Below, in pieces: positions 17,071 through 26,773 of a DNA stretch of 64,000 bases; positions within the stretch are counted from its first letter, which is position 1, and the number at the start of each line of letters is the position of its first letter. The position numbers and the translations under genes were made by a program. Source of the stretch: Haemonchus contortus (Eukaryota; Nematoda; Chromadorea; Rhabditida; Trichostrongylidae); NCBI GenBank assembly GCA_000469685.2, contig LS997565.1:13959922-14023921 (forward strand). The letters run 5' to 3'. The notes below the pieces were generated by a model, which did no database searches, was not told the DNA's origin, and saw only the letters and a program-made list of their open reading frames with translations.

Positions 17071-19279
17071 ATGCTTAGCCTGTCTTCATCGTCCATTATT
17101 TTATTGTCGATAATAAATGTTGTCATAGCAATTCGCTGCTATTCCGGTTTGAAATATATTGTCGGCCAGGACGAATATCAAGACTCAGGTGAATTTATTA
17201 CTTTCAGTTTTTCTTTGTACCCCGTCTTGTGAATTTATGGTCGAAGGTGGTGTAGTAGCAAGTAGCGTTCATCGAATAGCCGGGGATCGAGTCCCGCAAC
17301 GTTCTCCGTCCAGCCTAACCGAGCCGTCATCCCCTCCTGGACGGGTTAATTAGTACCAGACTCGTCCGTGAGGATAAAATGATGTACATTGGTTGACGAC
17401 CGCAGGCCATTTCACAGGCCACATGCTAGTTAGCTCCTACGTTCGGAATTGAAGTCGAGTGAGTGGTGCATACCTCAGACGGGCTTGATTAACGCCAAGA
17501 GTCTTCATGATTTTAGACCCCATTTTATAACGAACATGGTTACCGCTCAAATTTCATCGATCGTAATCGTGGTTATCTAATTTAATGTCAAGATAAAACA
17601 ATAGAAAGAACCCATTTGGCGGGAGCAATACACCTTTTGTTGTGGTAGGTAATATTCGTGCACAGCGGTAGTTCGGATTTCTGTCAATCTATATGTTTGA
17701 TGAGGAACTTTGGTCCTTGCAGGAAGACAAAAACCGGTTTGACGCTCAGAACTGTTCTCAATACTGTGGTATAGGTAGAAGTTCCGTTGAGAATCGGTGC
17801 TTTGAACAGGGGCTGCTGTATACGCTGACGATACTGTAGGAAACCTTCATTCTTGTCTTGAAGAGTCATGCTCTCTAGTTTATCCCGAAGATCTTTCAAA
17901 CTGATTGTTTGAATGGAACTTAAACAATATGTACAGCACCATATGTAAAATGCAATTAAACAAATTGTACAAATGAAATTACTGAAATGTTCCGCATATA
18001 AACATCTGAGAGCGGCTACATAGACAGTTTGCTTGAATATGAAAGGCGCGAGAAAGAAGGTCTTCCAAGCCATTGTTCACTTGGCCTTAGGGAGGGACAT
18101 GTAGCAAAACGAGAACCGGAGCTACTCTCGTTTGTTTCGTTTGCTTACAAATGACATAAAGCTCTGAGCTTTGGAAGCTCATCAATCCACCAAAAACTGA
18201 TGAAGATCTACTGTCCTCAAAGAATTTAATACTGCTCTGAATTGTGTTGTTTCCAGAGGAATGCAATCCGATCCTCGGAATGGGTGAATCCTACTGCTAC
18301 ACATTTCGTGAACATACTAGCCTCAACGACGTTGTGAAAATGGGTTGTTCAAATGTTGTATGCAATGTGAGTCTGTTTTCTTTCTCTCATTTCAACCACT
18401 TCTTGTAAGTAAAAGGCTCAGTTCACATTAGATATGGTTTCTGAGAGATCCTCGTAAGATGAAGCTGTAGCCCCCTCAAATACCGTCTGTGGCGTCATCA
18501 GATCGGAAAACGGCCTGAATGGGGCCTAGGCTGAAAAGCAAAACAACTAGTCGTTACCCACAGTGACAGTTGGGAGCAGTTTTGAACATTTTTGTCTTAG
18601 TGTAATGTAATCTGCTCTTTATGCAATTGCAATAACTGGAAACCTGTCCAAATACCCATTGCATGCTATTTCTGTCAGAGTAACCTCGTACAACCTCTAT
18701 TTTCCCTACTTCTAGGAAACCTTACTTTCCACGGAGTCGGTAGGTTCTGTGTGACCTTTATTCCGAACTTCCGAAAAAAGTTGTGGCACAGAGGGTCAAC
18801 TGGTATACAGCCAAATTCACTATCCTATCCCCTTCTACATCTGTATATTGCATAGAACCTTCAAGATCTGCGACTTGGGGAGATGATGGGCTTTAAGGGC
18901 GTGCTGTGCTCGACGCGTTCGCTGTAGGTCGAAGAATTCCAGAGAGAAATAGAAGTTTGGTTGGAGCTCGTAATCTGTAGGGCAGATTGAAAATTGGGGC
19001 CCTATTGACTAGAGACCGGTCTCAGTGTCAGCTAATGGAGAGCCGTAGCATGCTCTCGTTCGAGCCAATTTTTAATTTGTTCCCTTCAACGAGGATGTTC
19101 AGGCCCTACGCAACACCTGCATGGACACGGACTTTGCTGGCATGACTGGCCAGTTGTGCTGCTGCAATGAGCGACATTACTGTAACTCATCACGAACGAA
19201 AACTCGTCTTATACCTTTCATAATCCCAATGTTATTGTTTTTTGGTGTTTTTATTCAGATTATGTTATCGGAAAATTGA
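17071..19279 (+). CDS. Secreted Ly6/uPAR-like GPI-anchored protein
   Basis: Three exons, 17071-17188, 18257-18366 and 19103-19279, have consensus splice sites and matching phases (1, then 0) and encode 134 residues. Residues 1-20 are a signal peptide (MLSLSSSSIILLSIINVVIA). The mature protein starts IRCYSG, and cysteines follow at positions 23, 42, 53, 70, 75, 82, 95-97 and 103. The arrangement ends in GQLCCCNERHYCN, the LCCC-x5-CN signature of nematode Ly6/uPAR-type domains. Residues 113-130 are hydrophobic (IPFIIPMLLFFGVFIQIM) and end just before the stop, as expected of a GPI-attachment signal. These proteins sit on the cell surface; specific partners cannot be read from sequence. Intron 1 (1068 bp) carries a SINE and an opposing ORF. 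All exons are too short for a simple ORF scan. Confidence 0.85.
17229..17515 (+). mobile_element. tRNA-derived SINE copy in Ly6 gene intron 1
   Basis: Nearly full length: head GGTGGTGTAGTAGCAAGTAGCG, box-B GGGATCGAGTCCC, ACCAGACTCGTCCGTGAGGA, GCCACATGCTAG, and CTCAGACGGGCTTGATTAAC near the 3' end. It has the same orientation as the host gene. Confidence 0.8.
17684..18073 (-). CDS. Opposing ORF in Ly6 gene intron 1, unknown product
   Basis: A 129-codon minus-strand ORF starting MAWKTFFLAPFIFKQ has two hydrophobic segments near the N-terminus (about 6-26 and 33-53), then a hydrophilic part with LKDLRDKLESMTLQDKNEGF and QYRQRIQQPLFKAP that reads like genuine protein. An internal acceptor (CAATCAG) precedes the hydrophilic block and a possible donor (ACA|GTATTG) follows it, so the block may be a single exon of a nested minus-strand gene rather than part of one ORF. 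No family was recognised. Confidence 0.3.
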   Translation of the reverse strand: MAWKTFFLAPFIFKQTVYVAALRCLYAEHFSNFICTICLIAFYIWCCTYCLSSIQTISLKDLRDKLESMTLQDKNEGFLQYRQRIQQPLFKAPILNGTSTYTTVLRTVLSVKPVFVFLQGPKFLIKHID

Positions 19280-22266
19280 GGACGATTTCCAGGTCCTCAT
19301 CTCATACTGATTAATTCAGCAGGTAAAGTCTCTCAACAACGCTCAAAAGCTTTAGGCTCATCAGAGCGTCTTACCACCTCATAAACCGGGGCCCTAAGTC
19401 GTGGGTAGGGGCCAATGGGTGTTGTACAACATTCAACTGGGTTGTAAAATTGTTAGGATTGGTTGATTGTCTTCAGCCGGTGTCTTGTTTGCTTGCGAGT
19501 CTAGCAGAATCTGAAATTTTAGCAGTGTGCCCAACTTCAGAAGTAAATTTTAGTCCATGGTTAGTGAAAATACCACCCAATCTGATATCTCTCCTTTATC
19601 TCGAGCGGTATTCGTTTAAGTGCATTCACTCATCGAAGAATGTGGGTGAATGACGGTACGAGTAGGCCTTGTGAAGAATTGATGCTCAGAACAGTTAGGC
19701 TCCCAGTACTGCCCAACTCAATGATTTTGTGGACGTTACGCTAACGCTGTGAACTCATGGCAAATGTGGAAATAGCGTTCAGGTTTTTAGCTTATCCCAC
19801 TCATAAACTTAGCTTTTAACAAAGCTCTAGGGTTAGTCCTATCCATTCATAAAGCATCATTCGCCAGCCTGCGCGGTGAGGCCTTCCAGTTTTCCCCACA
19901 TAAGTGATTTTTAGAGTTTTTTAAGGTTCGGAAGAGTTTCAGTCGGTCATACATTCTAAGATGAAAGGAGACAGCTTCTTGACTTCCGCCGATTTGTCCT
20001 CTAGGGGAGTCCACCAGGGTTATAGCATACATAAGGACTCCTCCGCCCTCCTACGAGTTTGCCTTCTTCCCCGAAATTGAGGGGAGTAGTTAGATCAGAT
20101 CGTGTTCCAAGTAAAACATACCAATTACCATATTACTGATGAAGAATTTACTGTGAAATTGGTCCCTTCGAGAACTTACGACCACATCCAGTAACCCAAG
20201 GACTACTTGTACTTTTGGACTGAAAAATGCGTTTGCATTACAGCACGTGCTTGCCTTGTGGCAAGCAAAGTCGTCCATTCAAACAGATTTTTAGAAGTAG
20301 GAAACTCATAATCTCGCTAGTAAAAGATTCTCGCATGATTGCCGAGGTCCCATCCTATTTTATAACTAATTTCTTCATTTAAATATGTATATAACTCACA
20401 GGAAAGTGCCATAGGGATTCAATGGTTCGACCGTATCGTTGATTCGTTTGGTTGTGCCTTAGATAGACGGTGATAACAAATGATTTATTCAATAAAGATG
20501 ATTAAATGATATCATTAAGACACAAACAGTGAAAATTTAAAAGTTTACATATAAATGTACATAATTGTGAGAGTTATTTACTCACAGATCATAAATAATT
20601 GCACATGCGAACGCAAAATTCAGGACAAATAGAAAAATCAAATTCGAAAATTCCAAAGAAGGCCAAAGGAAATATCCTCAGGAAAAGGTGTCGAAAACTA
20701 AAACGAACAGGAAAGTAAATTTTAATTTTTCCGGGATCGGTGTGGTCCTCTACGCATATGTGGTCCTCTACGCAGATCAGAGCTCAGGATTGACCCCGCT
20801 TTCGACACAGGTGTTACAGACGATTGAGTTAGCTTATATAACTATAACAATATTTCGCAAAGGAAGTGTGTAGAAGTCCGATAGGAATACGGTAAGGAGA
20901 AGAGCAGCCCTGCTGTAATATTAGCCAGAAGAAAAGTGTCTAAAATTTTTAACGTAGTTCTAAGACCTGTGGCTATATGCTTGCGCGAAATGAGGCAGCA
21001 TAACAGGTCCTAAATTTCAACAGTATCAATAGTTATCAGTTATCTCACATTCACAAGGAGAGGCACTTGATTATGGAAAACAGCGACATGGCAGTGGCAG
21101 GTTTCTGAGCTTCACAGAAGATTTTGGTCGTGGAGCTATAAATAATCGCACCGAGGAGAGTAAGCAAGGTACGGGAACGGAGTAGGGAATTCCGGGAAGG
21201 GAGTAGGGAATTCACAATCGAATCCATGTTATGGGCCGGTACAAAAAAGTCAGTGCTGAGATGATGACCGAAATGACAGTACTAGGGTCAAAATTTTTTC
21301 GACCTTAACAATCAAGGGGACTGTAAGGTGCTGCTTAGTTTCTGGTAAGGGATCAGTCGAGGTTACGAACTCACTTGGAAGTCTGGTTAGGGCCAGATTA
21401 ACACCGTGGGGTAAGCAGAAATTAGAACTGGAACAAGTCGTAAAGTCAGGATGAATCCGTTCAGAACCTCTGTAGGGGACTTCTCTGAGTAGATGATGAA
21501 GAGAATGCAGAGACAAAAGCTCAAAAAAAGAATACCAAAAAGCTTCAATAATCATTCTTTCCACTGGACGGCAACAAAATTGTATGGCAGATGTGCATGT
21601 CCAGTGACTAGAGAGCAATGACAGAACGAAAAAAGTAAATGCCCTCAGAATACAAAACAAATTTTCGATTTACCCGACGATGACGGCTTAGAGCATGAGA
21701 GCTTAGAAGCAGATGAACGTGGGTCGAGCTATACGACTGCACTACGACTTTGTCTCATTCCCAAGGGGGAGTCGCTGTTAAAACTCGTATCACGACTGTC
21801 GTATTGCTCCGGTGGTGACATCGCTTTTCGTATCGACGATTCTGTAACTGAGGTGAATTAGTTCGGATAGCTTTCAGACTTTTTATTATGGAGTATTTCT
21901 AATAGGAGGAGTAACATACATGCGTACTGGATAACTGTTATTGAGCACGACAAAGACAATTAAAAATAATGCCGAAACGCTGAGGGAGAAAACTTCGAGA
22001 GCATTGAATATTTTACATCAATATTTTACATTTTCGCGTCAGAGTTTATTAAGAAGCTTTGTTCACAACATCTATAAGCGCCGAGCTGAGGGAAGGTCAT
22101 GGAGAGCGAGAGAAGCACTACGAGAACTATAGGAGAGTGCCAGCATTTGCGTGAGATTGTAACCGTCCTTCAGGCTGTCCGGTAAGGCAGAATTGTGAAA
22201 AATTTTCATCATCAATCAACAGCCACGATTGTCTGGACTTATGCATTAACCTCACAAATGGAAAAG
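19280..22266. other. Mostly empty interval
   Basis: Aside from the candidate ORF at 21250-21660 and short tandem duplications (TGTGGTCCTCTACGCA twice at about 20751-20779; GGAGTAGGGAATTC twice at about 21180-21212), nothing recognisable was found. Confidence 0.4.
21250..21660 (-). CDS. Possible secreted protein ORF
   Basis: A 136-codon ORF opens with a good signal peptide (MFCILRAFTFFVLSLLSSHW, cleavage near residue 25, before IQFCC). It contains several cysteines (FCC, TTCSSSNFC) and a consensus donor within it (CTTCCAA|GTGAGTTCG at about 21370), so the real protein may be spliced out of the ORF after residue 97 or so. No downstream exon was found. The evidence is the signal peptide plus ORF length only. 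Confidence 0.25.
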   Translation of the reverse strand: MFCILRAFTFFVLSLLSSHWTCTSAIQFCCRPVERMIIEAFWYSFFELLSLHSLHHLLREVPYRGSERIHPDFTTCSSSNFCLPHGVNLALTRLPSEFVTSTDPLPETKQHLTVPLIVKVEKILTLVLSFRSSSQH

Positions 22267-22553
22267 ATGAAAGGGTAAAGTCTTTAGGCATAATCGTTCC
22301 CGCCCAAGGGATGCGCCACGCATTCGACTCTCATTCAGAGTCGTAGTGGCGTATTGAATGCGTGTGTGGACTATAGAATGACTTGCGGTGGCCAGCGGAT
22401 ATAGAAGTCAGCGTTTTATCCTCGCAACCAAATCTCAAACAGAGGGATCGAATCCGGAGAGATGAAAGGATGGTCTAGGTGGATAACGATCCGGCATTCG
22501 ATCCCATGACCATGCGCGGACAGTGAGCCACTGCTCCTGAACACCCTGGCCCT
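22267..22553 (-). mobile_element. tRNA-derived SINE copy
   Basis: Nearly full length, reverse-oriented, starting at its 3' tail (AAAGGGTAAAGTCTTTAGGC) and running through CGCATTCGACTCTCATTC and GTGGCCAGCGGATATAG. The box-B complement GGCATTCGATCCCATGACC and the head GTGAGCCACTGCTCCTGAAC close it. Confidence 0.8.
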
Positions 22554-22739
22554 AACTTTACAAACCCCTTAGAAAAGTGAAAGTGAAGCTGCCGAAAAGA
22601 ACTTAATTGTGGATAGGGCTTCGTCAAGCTTGGTGACTGTTCCGATCTTTCCAAAGCAACATCAGGTCAGTCAGCAAAGGACCATTCTCCTACTTCATTT
22701 TGTTGTAAACAAATTTGTAAAGCATAGCAGGCCTTAGAT

Positions 22740-22773
22740 TCATAACCTAAATGTTGCCATAACCTAAATGTTG
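22740..22773. repeat. Tandem duplication of 17 bp
   Basis: CATAACCTAAATGTTG is present twice in direct tandem. Confidence 0.85.
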
Positions 22774-23544
22774 CTTTAATCATAGCTATTCTCGAGGATC
22801 AATAAATATGAAAACCACTTCAAGATATAAAAGTTCTAGTGTTATGAAAGTGCATAGCTTGGAGGGTCATGCAAACACGGACGTAAGCTTGGAATGCTTT
22901 AACACATAGGACGTGGGGCACAGTATTCCATTTTATTCAGATTGCCATTGAAGCCTGACTACAGTACTTATTCGCGGGGTGTGCAGATACAGGACAGTTA
23001 AGGGAGTTTTCAGACCAATGGTATACTTCGATGATGCTCTTTTGGAATATCGCCAAACTGGTCCCCATAACAATCCTAGGTTAACAACAGGCGAATTATC
23101 AAGCTTCTCCTAAAGGTATACCACTGACCTCATCGGGTATCAGAAGGGTTTACAATAAATAAAGTTTCTCACCATCACACGGTGGTGGACCACGGAAATG
23201 TGCCTGAATTGTGTAGTGCATTGAAAAACATTACGCGTAAAGGAAGATGTGAGGCAATAGAAAAATAGATGGAAGACCGGCAAAGAACAAAAAAGGGTGA
23301 GAAGCAGTCCACGGGCACGTCAATCATTGTAACAAGGTCCAGAAAGCATAAGAGGAAAGCTGGGAGGCAAAGATTAACTAAAAATTCATTTAAAGCAGCC
23401 TACCAGGTGTTAGATACGTACTAACTAGGAGAGGAGAAAATGCTTGGTTAATATCGAATTTTCTGTGATTTATCGGGTCATTTTTCTGTGATAGGTCATC
23501 TCTGATGGTAGGTTGCCCCTAAAAGAATATGAAAAGTTATATTG

Positions 23545-23842
23545 ACTTAAAGGATAAAGTCCTTGTTCGTTAGTTAATCCCGTCTAAGGGATACGCACTA
23601 GCACTCAACTGCCTTTCGGTATCGTAGGTGTAATGAATGCGTATGTGGCGTGTCAATGACTTGAGGAGGACAGCCGATGTACAACTGTATGCTTTTATAT
23701 CCCCAAACGAGTCTGGTACCAGTCAACAATTCCGAAGGAATCGAAGGCTTGGTTGGCCTAGTCGAAGATCGATCCGGTATCTGAAACCGTGACCACGCGT
23801 GTGTGAAGTGCGCCACTTGCCACTACACCACTCACGCTCCTT
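23545..23842 (-). mobile_element. tRNA-derived SINE copy
   Basis: Nearly full length, reverse-oriented: AAAGGATAAAGTCCTTG (3' tail), GCACTCAACTGCC, GGACAGCCGATGTACAAC, CCAAACGAGTCTGGTACCAG, then the head complement GTGCGCCACTTGCCACTACA. One of the best-preserved heads. Confidence 0.85.
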
Positions 23843-24284
23843 ATACAGAATCTTATTAGAAATCAAGAAGAAAGAGGCTAGCAAAGCTGGAAACGAAGTC
23901 AGCTGAACCTCAATTCAGATGATTGTAGTTCTTGGCACTGTGCCTGATGCTTAATAGCGACCGATTACCATATCACCATTGTAAAGACCCACATAGCCGT
24001 TGGGAGGGGTGTTAGACTTTTTTTGGCATTAGCTTGGATGTGATCGATCATTTGAGAGGTCAAAAAAAGTTCCAAGTGGATCGTAAAGTAGTCATACTTG
24101 AGCTTTTTACTGTTTTTTGTATGTCTGTCCCCTACGGTACACCAGTTCATTTTGGAATTGCTGGCTACACTGCTGCATCAGTAAAAGGGCAAGTAAGCAA
24201 ACCATATAGGAAAAAATCCCAAAAGAAAAACGTCCTGCCCTTTCACAGTTTTTCATTCTACACCTGATATTTTTTACTGTACTT
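23843..24284. other. 3' flank of the DSL-like gene
   Basis: No further gene was seen. A + strand reading at 24034-24267 has no support. Confidence 0.35.
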
Positions 24285-26773
24285 TTATATGCACTCACTT
24301 ATGGGTCGGGCGTCAAGGCTAGGTGGTTGGGAGCGCGGTTGAGGTGTCGGCTGCTCGGCACGGTAGGCAGCGGTCAGCAGTGGACGGGAAGCCGGAGTAG
24401 AGGCGGTGTATCCGTTGTGCTCGTATGTGGTCATCTCCTTCTCCACGGGTCTGTTTCGACGACGTCTAGAAAAAAGCCGTCAAGGAAACTTATTACGGTG
24501 TCAGTTCAGTAAAAACTTACTGCAGTATGCACAGGGCTAGCAGAAGGAAAATTAGAAGGAGAAGGAAGATCAGAACAATGACTGAGAGGATGATAGTCGC
24601 GGTACGGAATCCAACGCCGACAACGCCCTGAAACAAACCAACCTTGGGGAGCTGAATGACTGCTTAAGTCAGAGGAGTCTCACTTAGCATTGAGAGTCTG
24701 ACTATATATCTCTGAGAAGAACTCGAATTTAACGACTTTGAAGTGAAGAAACTCACTGAGTTGTACGGATCAAGTATACCACCTCCCTCATCTTGGCAAT
24801 ATGTGTCCTCCTTTATTCCCCATGGGCAACTTTTACAGTCATCCACCTGAAACAGAAGGGTTCAGACTGAATTCTCCATAGTTAGAGTGGTCTCTATGGC
24901 ACTATAAAGCAGACCTGTCCTCCTGACTGATAGCTGCAAACATAGAAGAATCCAGTACTGTTTGAACGGCAAGCAGCAGTATTGGAATTGATTGACGACT
25001 GATTGCAGGTCAGATCACAATCGGGGCCAATCAAGGAGCCACTGCATGAGATTGAGTACGCCAAAAACAACCTGAAATTGGGAAGATTAGTTTTATTAGG
25101 AGCCTACGACTCTTGGGTGGCCTACGAGCTGAGACACGAGGATTAGTTATCAACTCACAAAAAGGTTGGGGGCATGAAGGGGGCAGGAATTAATGTTCTG
25201 CATTGACCACTCCTGTTTTGGGCTACCCCATATATTCGACTTCCTCAGAGGGCGACTCAGAATGGAAGAGGTATTTCAACAAATATTTGATCTCAACGTT
25301 GTCCATCTAACCGACGCACAAGATACCGATCTTGTTCCCCTCAGCTAATTTTACTGGAGCACTCACTTCAGAGGTAGAAAGGTATGACAAGCCTGAGTGG
25401 GTATACCTTCGGGCTCCGGAACTAAAACTCTCCGCCATGAGTGTATTGGCGGGGGCCACTGGCTTGCAACTTACCCTACCTGACCTTGGCTACAGCTTCA
25501 AGCATTTCCGCGTAAATCTCGAAAAGAAGCTGTTTCAATTCGCGGCTTTGTAAGTAAGTCACTTAAGCTTCCCCAGAGTAGACTGCGTAACTCACGTAGT
25601 TCCGAGTAGCTTTCCTTGGTAGGTGTGTTGCTGAGACATGCTCTGTACTCCTCCAACAGCCGGTAACGCGTCTGACAACGGCACAACGAAAGTATCGGCA
25701 TGGGTGAGGGTGTCGTCGCTCACTAGCGTCCCATCAGCCTGGTTGATTACTGCACCGAGGTTGTGGGCGAATATGTCTATCGCAGACTAAACAGTGAATT
25801 CATTAACGTAGAACATCCTAGTAACGGGAATACCACCTTACCGGCTTGGTAGGCAGCTGAATGACGTAGTTCTGGTCCCATGCAGATCGTTGAGAGTTTG
25901 GAAGTGAACCACTTGCGTCCAGTGTAACGAAGTTGGTGGCCAGGTATCGTACTGATGTGCTGAAAAGTGGGTAAATATGGATGATCCACCTACCCATTAG
26001 AAGTTGCTGAAAACTAACTCTGGGGCCGAAATAATAAATGTGAAGCTGAAGTAGCATGTGGGTGGGATCTTCAGGTAGCTGCAGTTGTATCCAGCTGGAC
26101 AAGTGCACGTCCACCCATTTGGCAGGGCAAATTGAGGATTGGAGTAGCCACGGAGTTGGAATTGAATCGTCACACCACTGTCGATCTCAATGTTGCTCTG
26201 AAAACAGTTTGAATTAGTACCCAAAGCTGCAGGGTCGATCTAGGGATAACGATAGGGAGACGTGCCTTCGCTCAAGTTAAACATTTAGAGTAGCTCCCTC
26301 AGCTTTCCAGTCAACGCCCTTCCCCTAATGAGTAACCAGGCGTGGCATACACAAGTTACGTGACCCAGACAGACACAACTCCACAATGATCACCACACCA
26401 AAAATGCGGAACAGATAAACGAAATACACCCACGCTGCGGCTCATATTGTATGGAGTGAGGACCTGACCAACGGCACCTCTCGACATTCCCTGCTGTTGT
26501 TGGGAATATGCCGAATTTTGTTGAAGACTTGCTTGAGCATACGGTAGTTGCTGATTTTGTTGGAGGTACGTCTGCTGCTGATTGTTTGCCTGCAACTGAC
26601 CAACCTGTCTCTGCATGGGCTGCATCTGAAGGTATGGTTGCTGATTTTGTTGCGATCGAAGGAATGGCTGTTGTTGTTGTTGCTGCTGGTGGTTTTGTTG
26701 TTGCTGTGGTTGCCCAAATTGGTACTGGCACCAGGAAGTAGGCACGAACAGAAGGAATAATCGGATAATCATC
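24285..26773 (-). CDS. DSL-domain type I membrane protein (Notch-ligand-like), Gln-rich, without EGF repeats
   Basis: Exons (minus, 5' to 3'): 26773-26434 (ATG 26772), 26197-26019, 25959-25842, 25786-25596, 25071-24915, 24846-24757, 24627-24521, 24465-24285. They keep frame and give 453 residues. Residues 1-16 are a signal peptide (MIIRLFLLFVPTSWC...), directly behind a TTCAG|G spliced-leader-type acceptor. Residues 20-100 are Gln-rich. Residues 114-275 resemble the N-terminal module of Notch ligands (FQLRGYSNP, WTCTCPAGYNCS). Cysteines at 285, 294, 298, 310, 321 and 332 fit the DSL pattern C-x8-C-x3-C-x11-C. A transmembrane helix (about 367-390) and a roughly 60-residue basic, Pro-rich tail follow. 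No EGF repeats separate DSL and membrane. Between exons 4 and 5, short readings (25545-25480, 25421-25312, 25243-25159) can also be kept in frame and might be alternative exons; I prefer skipping them because the direct joint matches the family. Confidence 0.68.

Noticed and set aside
25159..25545. Three extra exons for the DSL-like gene
   Set aside because: They can be kept in frame only by choosing convenient splice sites; direct joining of the flanking exons reproduces the DSL-domain boundary. Kept as possible alternative exons.
25332..25553. + strand ORF within the DSL-like locus
   Set aside because: It has no splice context, lies within an intron of the minus-strand gene, and has no recognised motif.
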